Notes under the pieces: generated by a model
The model's input: only the letters and a program-made list of their open reading frames with translations
Told to the model about the DNA's origin: nothing
The model's database searches: none
Part shown: one piece after another, positions 24,787-33,544 of the stretch
How the letters are laid out: each line of letters begins with the position of its first letter
Numbering within the stretch: position 1 is the stretch's first letter
Source of the DNA: an uncultured Alphaproteobacteria bacterium
GTDB lineage: Bacteria; Pseudomonadota; Alphaproteobacteria; HIMB59
NCBI GenBank assembly: GCA_902632575.1
Contig: CACPCY010000004.1
Span: forward strand, 1-41,860
Direction: 5' to 3'
DNA: 41,860 nt
Program-made: the position numbers and the translations under genes

Positions 24787-25668
24787 ATGGAAATAAAGAA
24801 TTTAGAAATTATTTTAGCTCTAGATAGTGAAAAACATTTCAATAGAGCGGCAGAAAAATTAAAAATATCACAACCTGCTTTATCTATGAAGCTAAAGGCT
24901 TTAGAAAATGAAATAGGGGTAAGATTAGTAAAAAGAGGAAAGAACTATATTGGATTAACTTCTGAGGGAGAAATTTTAAAGGAGAGATTTAAAAATATTG
25001 TTAAAGAATATACTAATATCAAACAATTAAGCTCTGAGTTAAAAAATAATTTAACTGGAAATTTAAGAATAGGTGTTATCCCAACTGCTTTATTAGAAGT
25101 CTCTTTTTTATTAAATAGTTTTGTTAAAAAATTTACAAATGTCAAATTGCAAGTAATTTCTATGTCCTCTAATGAAATTGATAAAAATCTTCATGATTTC
25201 AAATTAGACTTAGGGATAAGTTATTTAGAAAATGAACCAATATTAGGAGTTGAGAAGATACCTTTATATAAAGAAACATATTTTCTCATATCTAAAAAAA
25301 AGAACTTAAAAAATAAAAAGAAATTAAAATGGCAAGAAATTGGCAATTTAGATCTTTGTTTAATATCTAAAGAAAATCAATTTAGAAGAATATTAGATGC
25401 TGTTTTTAAAGAGAATAATATTAATCCACGAGTTTTAATCGAGTCAAACTCTATGACTCATATTTACTCTCATGTAAATAGTTCAGAATTTTCAACAATT
25501 ATGCCATATATATTTACTCAGTCATTTAACTACGATGAAAATACAAATTTTATTCAATTAATTTCTCCAGAAATATCTCATAATGTAGGTATAGTACATA
25601 TTGATGATAATCGCCCATCACCTATAAAAAATAATTTTTTAAAATTCTTAAAAAGCTTTAATAAGTAA
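24787..25668 (+). CDS. LysR-family transcriptional regulator
   Basis: This LysR regulator has 293 residues. The N-terminal winged helix-turn-helix occupies about 1-60 (HFNRAAEKLKISQPALSMKL, then LENEIGVRLVKR). The effector domain runs from about 90 (NLRIGVIPTALLEVSFLL) to the end. The ligand cannot be inferred. It lies 63 nt upstream of the formate dehydrogenase genes on the same strand, and dyad sites in that gap fit a LysR operator, so it probably controls fdhBA. LysR regulators adjacent to formate dehydrogenase operons are known in other proteobacteria. Confidence 0.93.
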   Translation: MEIKNLEIILALDSEKHFNRAAEKLKISQPALSMKLKALENEIGVRLVKRGKNYIGLTSEGEILKERFKNIVKEYTNIKQLSSELKNNLTGNLRIGVIPTALLEVSFLLNSFVKKFTNVKLQVISMSSNEIDKNLHDFKLDLGISYLENEPILGVEKIPLYKETYFLISKKKNLKNKKKLKWQEIGNLDLCLISKENQFRRILDAVFKENNINPRVLIESNSMTHIYSHVNSSEFSTIMPYIFTQSFNYDENTNFIQLISPEISHNVGIVHIDDNRPSPIKNNFLKFLKSFNK

Positions 25669-25696
25669 TACTTATCAATTAATTACTTATTGATAA
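25660..25696. promoter_or_regulatory. Nested AT-rich dyads, candidate LysR binding region
   Basis: Three overlapping perfect inverted repeats lie between lysR and fdhB. ATAAGT-AAT-ACTTAT (25661-25675) contains the LysR-type T-N11-A spacing at 25662 and 25674. AATAAGTAAT (25660-25669) pairs with ATTACTTATT (25682-25691). TTATCAAT (25672-25679) pairs with ATTGATAA (25689-25696). The first overlaps the lysR stop codon. The region could also fold as a hairpin in RNA, but it is GC-poor and lacks a U tract, so a terminator is less likely. Confidence 0.5.
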
Positions 25697-25731
25697 TTGA
25701 AACTTAATAAAAAATTATTACATTATAAAAA

Positions 25732-27429
25732 ATGAAAGACTCACAAAGTAAGATACATCCAGGTTCTGGTAGAAGAAAAGCATTAGAATTCAACAAGGGT
25801 CGCCAAAGTGACGACCAGTCAATTGATGATCTTAAAAACCTTATACCTAATGATTATCTTAGACAAAGAGATATGCTTATTGAAAGTCTTCACTTAATTC
25901 AAGACCGTTATAAATGTCTTAAACCGAAATATTTAACAGCACTGTCCGAACTAACAAACTTACCTTTAACTGAAATTTACGAAACAGCATCATTTTATGC
26001 TCACTTTGATATTTATAAAGAGGATGATATTAGCCCTCCTGAAACAACAATTAGAGTCTGTGATGGTATTACATGTGAGATGAACGGATGCAAAACTTTA
26101 GAAAAAAATTTGAATGATAGTGTATCTTCTAATGTTAGAGTAGTTAGAGCACCTTGTATGGGAAGGTGTCACCAAGCACCAGTAGTTGAGGTAGGAAAAA
26201 AACATTTTGTAAACGCAGATGTAAGTGTAGTTCAAAAAGCCTTAAAGGAGCAAGATACAAAACCAGTTATACCAAATTACATTAGCTATGAAGATTATTT
26301 AAAAAATGGTGGATATAAAATTCTAAAGGATTGTATTGAAAATAAAAAAGATCCGATGAAGCTTATAGAAGAAATGGAGCAATCAGGTTTGAGGGGTCTT
26401 GGTGGTGCAGGATTTCCAACAGGTAGAAAATGGAGATTTGTAAGAGCAGAAGATAAACCAAGGTTAATGGCAATTAACGGTGATGAGGGTGAACCTGGAA
26501 CATTTAAAGATCATCATTATCTTACAAGAGATCCACATAGATTTCTTGAGGGAATGCTAATTGCTGCATGGGTAGTTGAGGCAACAGATGTATATATATA
26601 CATGCGAGATGAGTACCCTGATGTAATAAAGTTTTTAAAGCAAGAAATTAAAATTTTAGAAGAAAAAAATTTAAATATTAAAACAAGAATTCATTTTAGA
26701 AGAGGTGCTGGCGCCTACATTTGTGGTGAAGAGTCATCAATGTTAGAAAGTTTAGAGGGCAAAAGAGGCTTACCTAGACATAAACCTCCATTTCCATCTC
26801 AAGTAGGGCTTTTTGGTAGACCAACATTAATACACAATGTTGAAACAGTTTTTTGGGTAAGAGAGATTTTGGAAAAAGGTGCTGTATGGTTTAGTAGTCA
26901 TGGTCTCAATGGTAGAAAAGGTTTAAGAACGTTCTCTGTATCGGGAAGAGTAAAAAACCCTGGTGTAAAGCTAGCTCCAGCAGGGATAACAATAAAACAA
27001 CTTATTGATGAGTATTGTGGCGGTATTCAAGAGGGGCATACATTTAAAGCATACTTACCTGGAGGGGCCTCAGGAGGAATACTTCCTGCAAAATTAGATA
27101 ATATTCCACTTGATTTTGATACATTACAAGAGCATGGCTGTTTTATTGGTTCGGCTGCTGTGGTCGTTTTATCTGACAAAGATAACATGAAGGATATTGC
27201 AAAAAATTTAATGTTCTTTTTTCATGATGAAAGTTGTGGTCAATGTACTCCTTGTAGAAATGGAACCGAAAAAGCTCTTAAACTCATGAACCAATCATCC
27301 TGGGATGTAGACCTTTTAAAAGAATTATCATCAGCAATGATGGATGCTTCTATATGTGGTTTAGGACAAGCAGCCCCAAACCCAATGCTTTCAGTTATTA
27401 AACACTTCCCAGAGGAGGTAACCAACTAA
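25732..27429 (+). CDS. NAD-dependent formate dehydrogenase beta subunit (NuoE-NuoF fusion)
   Basis: This 565-residue diaphorase subunit resembles Fdh1B of Methylobacterium and passes electrons from formate to NAD. Residues about 40-165 form a NuoE-like thioredoxin-fold domain with [2Fe-2S] ligands Cys110, Cys115, Cys142 and Cys146. From about 185 on is a NuoF-like part: GLRGLGGAGFPTGRKW at 219-234 and RGAGAYICGEE at 324-334 bind FMN and NADH. A [4Fe-4S] site is formed by Cys502, Cys505, Cys508 and Cys542. The N-terminal HPGSGRR and KGRQSDDQ segments also fit this class. The gene is followed directly by the alpha subunit and preceded by lysR. No Shine-Dalgarno sequence is clear. Confidence 0.93.
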   Translation: MKDSQSKIHPGSGRRKALEFNKGRQSDDQSIDDLKNLIPNDYLRQRDMLIESLHLIQDRYKCLKPKYLTALSELTNLPLTEIYETASFYAHFDIYKEDDISPPETTIRVCDGITCEMNGCKTLEKNLNDSVSSNVRVVRAPCMGRCHQAPVVEVGKKHFVNADVSVVQKALKEQDTKPVIPNYISYEDYLKNGGYKILKDCIENKKDPMKLIEEMEQSGLRGLGGAGFPTGRKWRFVRAEDKPRLMAINGDEGEPGTFKDHHYLTRDPHRFLEGMLIAAWVVEATDVYIYMRDEYPDVIKFLKQEIKILEEKNLNIKTRIHFRRGAGAYICGEESSMLESLEGKRGLPRHKPPFPSQVGLFGRPTLIHNVETVFWVREILEKGAVWFSSHGLNGRKGLRTFSVSGRVKNPGVKLAPAGITIKQLIDEYCGGIQEGHTFKAYLPGGASGGILPAKLDNIPLDFDTLQEHGCFIGSAAVVVLSDKDNMKDIAKNLMFFFHDESCGQCTPCRNGTEKALKLMNQSSWDVDLLKELSSAMMDASICGLGQAAPNPMLSVIKHFPEEVTN

Positions 27430-30191
27430 TGACTGATAATATTAAATTTAAAATTGACGGCAACGAATATGTAGCCAACAAAGACGAGTCAATTTGGGAT
27501 GTCGCTAAAAAAAACAATATCGATATTCCTCATCTCTGTTATTCACCTGAGCCGGGTTATCGAGCAGATGGAAATTGTAGAGCCTGTATGGTTGAAATAA
27601 AAGGGGAGAGAACTCTTGCAGCATCGTGTATTCGTAAGCCTACCGAAGGCATGGAAGTTACAGTCAACTCCGCTAGAGCAGAAAAATCCCGTTCTATGGT
27701 TTTTGAACTTCTTGTGTCTGATCAACCAGAAAAAAATAAATCTCCTGACCCTGAGTCAAAGTTTTGGAATTGGTCAGAAAAATTAGGAGTTAGTGATAGC
27801 CGTTTCCCAAGTAAAGAAAAAAAAGAGTTAGACAGATCTCATAAAGCTATGAGTGTAAATTTAGATGCATGTATAAATTGTAATTTATGTGTTAGAGCTT
27901 GCCGTGAAGTACAAGTAAATGACGTTATTGGAATGGCCTATAGAGGGTCAACTGCGAAGGTAATATTTGATTTAGATGACCCCATGGGGAATAGCACTTG
28001 TGTTGCTTGTGGAGAATGTGTCCAAGCTTGTCCAACAGGAGCATTAATGGAGTCCTCATTAGTTGATAATGAGGGTAAAAGAGACTCTTATTCAGATAAA
28101 GTCGTAGAGAGTGTATGTCCTTATTGTGGTGTAGGATGTCAAACTGAAGTACATGTAAAAGACGATAAAATTTTATACGTGGATGGTAAAAATGGTCCTG
28201 CCAATGAAAATAGATTATGCGTAAAAGGTAGATTTGGTTTTGATTATATCAATCATGATGGAAGGCTCACTAAACCATTAGTAAGAAAACATGGTGTTAA
28301 AAAAGACCCGAACTTTGAAATTAAAGATGCAGATATATATGACTATTTTGAAGAAACTACATGGGAAGATGCAATAAATAGGGCATCAACCGGTCTATCT
28401 AATTTAAAAGAAGATCATGGACCAAAAAGTTTAGCAGGTTTTGGTTCTGCTAAATGTTCTAATGAGGAGGCTTACTTATTTCAAAAGCTAGTAAGAGTTG
28501 GGTTTGGATCTAACAATGTTGATCACTGTACTAGGTTGTGTCATGCTTCATCTGTTGCAGCATTAATGGAATGTGTAAATTCTGGAGCTGTTTCAGCTCC
28601 GTTTATGTCAGCTTCAGATGCAGATTGTATAATTGTAATTGGTGCGAGACCTACAGAGAACCATCCAGTTGCAGCAACTTATCTAAAACGTGCAGCAAAA
28701 AGAGGCTCTAAATTAGTTGTTATGGATCCTAGAAAACAAGGATTAACAAAACACGCTACATATAACTTACAATTTAAATCTGGAACCGATGTAGCGATGT
28801 TAAATGCACTTCTATACACAATAATAGAGGAAAAACTTTATGACGAACAATACATACAGGGTCAAACTGAAGGATTTGAAAAACTAAAAGAGGAGATTAA
28901 AGATTTCTCTCCTGAAAAAATGGAAGCTATTTGTGGTATTAAGGCCCAAGAACTGAAAGAAGTTGCGCGACTTTATGCTAAATCTGAGAGATCAATAATT
29001 TTTTGGGGTATGGGAGTATCCCAGCACGTTCATGGAACAGACAATGCAAGGTGTTTGATAGCTCTAGCTTTAACCACAGGACAGATCGGAAGAGAGGGTA
29101 CGGGATTACACCCATTAAGAGGCCAAAATAACGTTCAAGGTGCCTCAGATGCAGGTTTAATACCAATGGTCTTTCCTGATTATCAATCTGTTGAAGATGG
29201 AAATATACATCAAAAATATGAAAATTTTTGGAAGACAGGTCTTGATGATAAAAAAGGTTTAACAGTTGTTGAGGTTATCAATAAAATTTTAGAGGATGAA
29301 ATTAAAGGTATGTATATTATGGGAGAGAACCCTGCAATGTCAGATCCTGATCAACACCATGCAAGAGCTGCATTGGCCAAGCTTGACCATTTGGTAGTTC
29401 AAGATATCTTCATGACTGAAACTGCTTGGCACGCAGATGTTATATTACCCTCCTCAGCTCATGCTGAAAAAACAGGAACTTTTACAAATACCAACAGACA
29501 AGTTCAGTTAGGTCGTCAAGCAGTACCACCTCCCGGTTCAGCAAGACAAGATTGGTGGATTACTCAGGCTATTGCTCAAGGTTTAGGATTAGATTGGAGT
29601 TATCTACATCCAAGAGATATTTTTAATGAAATGGCACAAGTAATGCCTTCACTTAAAAACATTACATACGAAAGACTGGAAAATGAAAATTCAGTTACAT
29701 ATCCATGTGACGATCCAAATAAACCTGGAAATGAAATTATATTTAACGAAAGATTTCCAACAGCAAATGGGAGAGGTAAAATAGTACCAGCTAAACTAAT
29801 ACCACCTGCTGAGTTACCAGATGACGACTTTCCTATGATTTTAACAACTGGAAGACTTTTGGAACATTGGCATACAGGCTCAATGACAAGAAGAGCCACA
29901 GTCCTTGATCATATTGAACCAGAAGCAATTGTTAGTATGAATAGGTGGGATATGAAGAGGATGACTATTAATCCAGGAGATCAAGTCCTAGTTAAAACTA
30001 AAAGAGGTTCACTAGCAATTAAAGTAAGGAGTGATAGAGAAATACCTGAAGGTATGGTCTTCATACCGTTCTGTTTTGCTGAAGCAGCTGCAAATGTCCT
30101 TACAAATCCACAATTAGACCCAATAGGAAAAATTCCTGAATTTAAGTTTAGTGCAGCTCATGTTGAAAAAATTCAGGCATCAGTAAATTAA
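27429..30191 (+). CDS. NAD-dependent formate dehydrogenase alpha (catalytic) subunit
   Basis: This 920-residue molybdopterin oxidoreductase oxidises formate to CO2. The N-terminus is a plant-type [2Fe-2S] domain (Cys37, Cys50, Cys53, Cys67). Two [4Fe-4S] sites follow (Cys148/151/154/158 with 191/194/197/201), then a NuoG-like proximal cluster (Cys230/233/237/264). The active-site segment VDHCTRLCHASSVAALME gives Cys371 as metal ligand followed by His372; there is no selenocysteine. LRGQNNVQGASDAG is a further bis-MGD signature. The metal may be Mo or W; Mo is suggested by mobAB and moeA nearby. The ATG overlaps the beta stop by 1 nt. It converges with the next gene, leaving 4 nt. Confidence 0.95.
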   Translation: MTDNIKFKIDGNEYVANKDESIWDVAKKNNIDIPHLCYSPEPGYRADGNCRACMVEIKGERTLAASCIRKPTEGMEVTVNSARAEKSRSMVFELLVSDQPEKNKSPDPESKFWNWSEKLGVSDSRFPSKEKKELDRSHKAMSVNLDACINCNLCVRACREVQVNDVIGMAYRGSTAKVIFDLDDPMGNSTCVACGECVQACPTGALMESSLVDNEGKRDSYSDKVVESVCPYCGVGCQTEVHVKDDKILYVDGKNGPANENRLCVKGRFGFDYINHDGRLTKPLVRKHGVKKDPNFEIKDADIYDYFEETTWEDAINRASTGLSNLKEDHGPKSLAGFGSAKCSNEEAYLFQKLVRVGFGSNNVDHCTRLCHASSVAALMECVNSGAVSAPFMSASDADCIIVIGARPTENHPVAATYLKRAAKRGSKLVVMDPRKQGLTKHATYNLQFKSGTDVAMLNALLYTIIEEKLYDEQYIQGQTEGFEKLKEEIKDFSPEKMEAICGIKAQELKEVARLYAKSERSIIFWGMGVSQHVHGTDNARCLIALALTTGQIGREGTGLHPLRGQNNVQGASDAGLIPMVFPDYQSVEDGNIHQKYENFWKTGLDDKKGLTVVEVINKILEDEIKGMYIMGENPAMSDPDQHHARAALAKLDHLVVQDIFMTETAWHADVILPSSAHAEKTGTFTNTNRQVQLGRQAVPPPGSARQDWWITQAIAQGLGLDWSYLHPRDIFNEMAQVMPSLKNITYERLENENSVTYPCDDPNKPGNEIIFNERFPTANGRGKIVPAKLIPPAELPDDDFPMILTTGRLLEHWHTGSMTRRATVLDHIEPEAIVSMNRWDMKRMTINPGDQVLVKTKRGSLAIKVRSDREIPEGMVFIPFCFAEAAANVLTNPQLDPIGKIPEFKFSAAHVEKIQASVN

Positions 30192-30195
30192 AGTC

Positions 30196-30723
30196 TTAAA
30201 ATATTTTTAGAATATCTTTGAGTGGTATATTTTTTATATAAACAACTAGTACAATTAATACTAAAAAAAGAAAGTTAATTGTCATTATAAAGTGAAACAA
30301 ATTAAAATTTGATTTATGTAAATCATTTTCACTTTCAAGAACCAGTAATGATTTATTCTGCTGCGTTGATGATTGATTATCTATTTGATGAAAAATACTT
30401 AAGTTTCTATCAAGTTTCTGAGACATCGGTTGAAGAACTTCTTTGATACTTAAATTATTATTCAGGAATTTATCAATAGTATTAATTTTTTTTTCTAAAG
30501 ACTCAATTTTTGATTTTAGTTCTTCAAAATCAGACTTATTGTTTAAATGGTTAATTTTAGTTTTTGGAGTTGAGTCATCAACATTTGGATTATAGTCTTT
30601 ATTTTCTAATTGATTTTTAATTTCAGCTAATGAGTCTAGAATTTTCTTTGACTTCGCTTCGTTTAAACTTGTATCTTTATTTTTCGAGGTATCTCTCCCA
30701 AATTGATCAATATCTGAAACCAT
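30196..30723 (-). CDS. Hypothetical coiled-coil protein with C-terminal membrane anchor
   Basis: I do not recognise this 175-residue protein. The N-terminal half is polar (Asp/Ser/Lys/Asn) with no hydrophobic segment. Heptad-like patterns occur at about 25-45 (KKILDSLAEIKNQLENK) and 62-85 (FEELKSKIESLEKKINTIDK), suggesting a coiled coil. A single strongly hydrophobic segment at about 143-163 (FIMTINFLFLVLIVLVVYI) is followed by a short tail, so it looks tail-anchored in the inner membrane. A TATAAT on the minus strand at 30765-30760 could be its own promoter. It converges with fdhA but there is no evidence that it works with it. Confidence 0.65.
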   Translation of the reverse strand: MVSDIDQFGRDTSKNKDTSLNEAKSKKILDSLAEIKNQLENKDYNPNVDDSTPKTKINHLNNKSDFEELKSKIESLEKKINTIDKFLNNNLSIKEVLQPMSQKLDRNLSIFHQIDNQSSTQQNKSLLVLESENDLHKSNFNLFHFIMTINFLFLVLIVLVVYIKNIPLKDILKIF

Positions 30724-30797
30724 AGATTTTTAGCTTAATGTAAGTATCAAAAATAATCAATTATATGTCTTTAAATGGTATTTTTAATATCGGTGAA

Positions 30798-30873
<76 letters not shown>

Positions 30874-30914
30874 AATGTGTTATTGTTTATATTAAAATCT
30901 AGAATAAACAATAT

Positions 30915-31637
30915 TTAAAAAGTACTAATTTTGAAATGATAAGCAGCAATTGCTAGAGAATTCGCTGCATTATAACTATCAATACCATCAACATTTTCTT
31001 GAGGTATACTTATTTTAAAGTCACTTTTATTTAAGATATTTTTTCTTATCCCTTTTCCCTCATTTCCTACAATGATTACAGATTTTTTATCAAAATTAAA
31101 TTCTCTGTTTATTTCCTCACCACTCATATCTAGTGAATAGGTCCAATAGCCAGATTTTTTTAAAACTTCTATTGTTCTGTTGATATTTTTTGATGCATGA
31201 TATTTCAACACTTCAACGGCACCAGACGAGGTTATTGACGTTACATCGTTAATATCTGCCGAAGAATGCTCTGATAGTAATAGACCATCAGCTCCCATCA
31301 AAAGAGCCGTTCTTATTATGTTTCCCAGGTTATTTTGGTCTGTAATCTGATCGGCAATAATAATAAGAGATTTTTTAGTGTTTATGACAATTTCATTTAA
31401 ATTAGAGGGTTTATACTTTTCTCTTCGAATAACTATATCACTAATAAACCTATCATTTTTTATACCAAGTCTACTAAAATCGTTTTTCTTTAGTAACTTT
31501 GTCTTATTATTCAATTTATTTTGCTCTATTAATTTTGCAAAAGCTGATTGTTTCTCAATATTAATGAAAATTTCAATAATCTTGTCAGGATTGTGCAAAA
31601 TACAACTCATGCAAGAATTAGCCCCTGAAATAAGCAT
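30915..31637 (-). CDS. rlmB: TrmH/SpoU-family RNA 2'-O-methyltransferase, RlmB-like
   Basis: This SPOUT-class enzyme methylates ribose 2'-OH in rRNA (G2251 of 23S rRNA for RlmB). The 240-residue protein has a short N-terminal RNA-binding domain. The knotted SAM-binding domain shows the three SpoU motifs: ITDQNNLGNIIRTALLMGA, VIIVGNEGKGIR and ISIPQENVDGIDSYNAANSL. The usual serine-leucine-asparagine of motif 3 is SYNAANS. RlmB is the best guess; a tRNA-methylating TrmH cannot be excluded. It is divergent from the tRNA-Tyr promoter, and tRNA-Thr lies 41 nt downstream on the same strand. Confidence 0.82.
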   Translation of the reverse strand: MLISGANSCMSCILHNPDKIIEIFINIEKQSAFAKLIEQNKLNNKTKLLKKNDFSRLGIKNDRFISDIVIRREKYKPSNLNEIVINTKKSLIIIADQITDQNNLGNIIRTALLMGADGLLLSEHSSADINDVTSITSSGAVEVLKYHASKNINRTIEVLKKSGYWTYSLDMSGEEINREFNFDKKSVIIVGNEGKGIRKNILNKSDFKISIPQENVDGIDSYNAANSLAIAAYHFKISTF

Positions 31638-31671
31638 TGTTTTAAATAACAGTAAAAATTAAGGAAGTCTA

Positions 31672-31699
31672 TTGACTTTCAAAGACAATTATCTATTAA
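31672..31699 (+). promoter_or_regulatory. Candidate sigma70 promoter of tRNA-Tyr, tRNA-Gly and tuf
   Basis: TTGACT (31672-31677) and TATTAA (31694-31699) are separated by 16 nt, which would start transcription about 18 nt upstream of tRNA-Tyr. No other comparable promoter is seen before tuf, so tRNA-Tyr, tRNA-Gly and tuf are likely one transcript, as in many proteobacteria. Consensus-based only. Confidence 0.5.
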
Positions 31700-31723
31700 T
31701 CAACACCTGATTTTATGATATTT

Positions 31724-31809
31724 GGAGGGATGGCCGAGTGGTTAAAGGCGGCAGACTGTAAATCTGTTCACGCAAGTGTACGTAGGTTCGAATCCTACTC
31801 CCTCCACCA
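31724..31809 (+). tRNA. tRNA-Tyr (anticodon GUA)
   Basis: A class II tRNA with a long variable arm. The acceptor GGAGGGA pairs with TCCCTCC, followed by A and encoded CCA. The anticodon loop CTGTAAA gives GUA (Tyr). The variable arm (GTTCACGCAAGTGTAC region) and T arm GTAGG-TTCGAAT-CCTAC are well paired. Confidence 0.96.
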
Positions 31810-31901
31810 CTTTTTTCACTTTTCTTATTGAATTTTAAAGAAAAATTAGTAGTTTATCGGAACTCACAAGGATTTGATTTTGTGGATGTTTTGGTGTGGT
31901 T

Positions 31902-31919
31902 ACCCGCTAATTCGCGGGT
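31902..31919 (+). other. Inverted repeat spanning the tRNA-Gly 5' end
   Basis: ACCCGC at 31902-31907 is the reverse complement of GCGGGT at 31914-31919, with a 6-nt loop. The second arm is the 5' strand of the tRNA-Gly acceptor stem, so the leader imitates the 3' acceptor strand. In the precursor RNA the two pairings would compete. Confidence 0.6.
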
Positions 31920-31987
31920 GTAGCTTAATGGTAAAGCTCCAGCCTTCCAAGCTGGCTACGAGGGTTCGATTCCCTTCACCCGCTCCA
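31914..31987 (+). tRNA. tRNA-Gly (anticodon UCC)
   Basis: Acceptor GCGGGTG pairs with CACCCGC, followed by T and encoded CCA. The D arm TAGCTTAATGGTAAAGC, anticodon stem CCAGC/GCTGG with loop CTTCCAA (UCC, Gly) and T arm AGGG-TTCGATT-CCCT are regular. It lies between tRNA-Tyr and tuf on the same strand. Confidence 0.96.
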
Positions 31988-32041
31988 AGTACATTGAAAA
32001 AATTAAGTAATAGATATTAAAAAAAGAGGTAACAACTTAAA

Positions 32042-33232
32042 ATGACTAAAGAAAAATTTGACAGATCGAAAGAACACGTCAACATCGGAACTATCGGTCA
32101 CGTCGACCATGGTAAAACCACACTTACTGCAGCAATTACAAAAGTTTTAGCAGAAAAAGGTGGCGCAGAGTTTACTGCCTATGATGAAATTGATAAAGCA
32201 CCTGAAGAAAAAGAGAGAGGTATCACGATTTCAACTGCACACGTTGAATATTCAACTGATAAAAGACACTATGCGCACGTCGACTGCCCAGGTCACGCAG
32301 ACTACGTCAAAAATATGATTACAGGTGCTGCTCAGATGGACGGAGGTATTCTGGTTGTTAACGCAGCTGATGGTCCAATGCCTCAAACACGTGAACACAT
32401 TCTTTTAGCTAGACAGGTTGGTGTACCAGCACTAGTTGTTTACTTAAATAAAGTTGATCAAGTTGATGATCAAGAATTATTAGAACTCGTAGAAGTTGAA
32501 ATAAGAGAGCTACTATCAAAATATGATTTCCCTGGTGATGATATTCCAATCGTCAAAGGATCAGCTCTTGCAGCTGTCGAAGACAGAGATGAAAATATTG
32601 GTAAAAACTCAATCATTGAATTAATGTCAAAAATTGATGAATATATCCCTGCTCCTACAAGAGAATTAGATAAACCTTTCTTGATGCCAGTTGAAGACGT
32701 ATTTTCTATTTCTGGAAGAGGTACTGTTGTCACTGGAAGAGTTGAACAAGGTGTTATTAAACCAGGTGAAGAAATTGAAATTATTGGTTTAAAAGATACA
32801 ACCAAAACAGTTTGTACCGGAGTTGAGATGTTTAGAAAATTATTAGACTCAGGTGAAGCTGGAGATAATATTGGTGCGCTTCTTCGTGGAACTAAAAAGG
32901 AAGAGGTTGAAAGAGGCCAAGTTTTGGCGGCCCCCGGTAGCATTAAACCTCACAAAAAATTTAAAGCAGAGATTTATGCTTTAAGCAAAGAAGAGGGTGG
33001 AAGACACACTCCTTTCTTTGCAAATTACAGACCTCAGTTTTATTTTAGAACCACTGATGTTACTGGTTCAATTAAATTGCCTGAAGGTACTGAAATGGTA
33101 ATGCCTGGAGATAATATTACACTTGAAGTTGAGTTACTTGCTCCTATCGCGATGAATAACAATTTACGTTTTGCTATTCGTGAAGGTGGTAGAACTGTTG
33201 GCTCAGGAGTTGTTTCAGAGATTATCGAATAA
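32042..33232 (+). CDS. tuf: Translation elongation factor Tu
   Basis: EF-Tu delivers aminoacyl-tRNA to the ribosome as a GTP complex. The 396-residue protein has G1 GHVDHGKTT near 18-26, the switch I ERGITI segment, G3 DCPGHADY and G4 NKVD, followed by beta-barrel domains 2 and 3 ending in the canonical [13 protein letters not shown] Shine-Dalgarno-like GAGGT ends 11 nt upstream of the start, one of the clearer ribosome sites in the window. Base choice is more conserved than in neighbouring genes, as expected for a highly expressed gene. It is likely transcribed with the upstream tRNA genes. Confidence 0.99.
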   Translation: MTKEKFDRSKEHVNIGTIGHVDHGKTTLTAAITKVLAEKGGAEFTAYDEIDKAPEEKERGITISTAHVEYSTDKRHYAHVDCPGHADYVKNMITGAAQMDGGILVVNAADGPMPQTREHILLARQVGVPALVVYLNKVDQVDDQELLELVEVEIRELLSKYDFPGDDIPIVKGSALAAVEDRDENIGKNSIIELMSKIDEYIPAPTRELDKPFLMPVEDVFSISGRGTVVTGRVEQGVIKPGEEIEIIGLKDTTKTVCTGVEMFRKLLDSGEAGDNIGALLRGTKKEEVERGQVLAAPGSIKPHKKFKAEIYALSKEEGGRHTPFFANYRPQFYFRTTDVTGSIKLPEGTEMVMPGDNITLEVELLAPIAMNNNLRFAIREGGRTVGSGVVSEIIE

Positions 33233-33261
33233 AAATATTCTCTGCAGTAATACTAATATGA

Positions 33262-33337
33262 AGGAGTGTAGCTCAACTGGTAGAGCGCCGGTCTCCAAAA
33301 CCGGAGGTTGCGGGTTCGATGCCTGCCACTCCTGCCA
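33262..33337 (+). tRNA. tRNA-Trp (anticodon CCA)
   Basis: Acceptor AGGAGTG pairs with CACTCCT, followed by G and encoded CCA. The anticodon stem GCCGG(T)/ACCGG(A) region encloses loop CTCCAAA with anticodon CCA (Trp). The T arm TGCGG-GTTCGATG-CCTGC is slightly irregular. Its place between tuf and secE is classic for proteobacteria. Confidence 0.96.
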
Positions 33338-33354
33338 AAAATATAAATAAAAAT

Positions 33355-33540
33355 ATGAAATTTAATCCTGCTAAATATTTAAGAGAAGTTCGACAGGAGG
33401 TATCTAAAGTTACCTGGCCCTCCAAGAGAGAGACTTTTACCTCAGCAGGTATCGTTTTGGTTGTAATTAGTATTGCTGCAATTATTTTAATGCTCTTAGA
33501 CCAATTTTTTTCTTTTATTGTGAGAATAGTTCTAGGATAA
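33355..33540 (+). CDS. secE: Protein translocase subunit SecE
   Basis: SecE is the small essential clamp subunit of the SecYEG channel. The 61-residue form has the cytoplasmic amphipathic motif REVRQEVSKVTWPSKRET and a single membrane helix at about 28-52 (IVLVVISIAAIILMLLDQFF). This single-helix form is usual outside gammaproteobacteria. ATG 33355 is chosen because upstream in-frame codons lie in tRNA-Trp. nusG starts 4 nt after its stop. Confidence 0.95.
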   Translation: MKFNPAKYLREVRQEVSKVTWPSKRETFTSAGIVLVVISIAAIILMLLDQFFSFIVRIVLG

Positions 33541-33544
33541 TTTA

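Noticed and set aside
25660..25696. lysR-fdhB inverted repeats as a rho-independent terminator
   Set aside because: Stems are almost pure A/T and no U tract follows; the T-N11-A spacing fits a LysR site better.
28510..28570. Selenocysteine in formate dehydrogenase
   Set aside because: The active-site position is an ordinary TGT cysteine codon (LCHASS); there is no in-frame TGA.
32470..32943. 157-codon open frame antisense to tuf
   Set aside because: It is a shadow of the highly conserved tuf coding sequence, Ser/Pro-rich with no domain.
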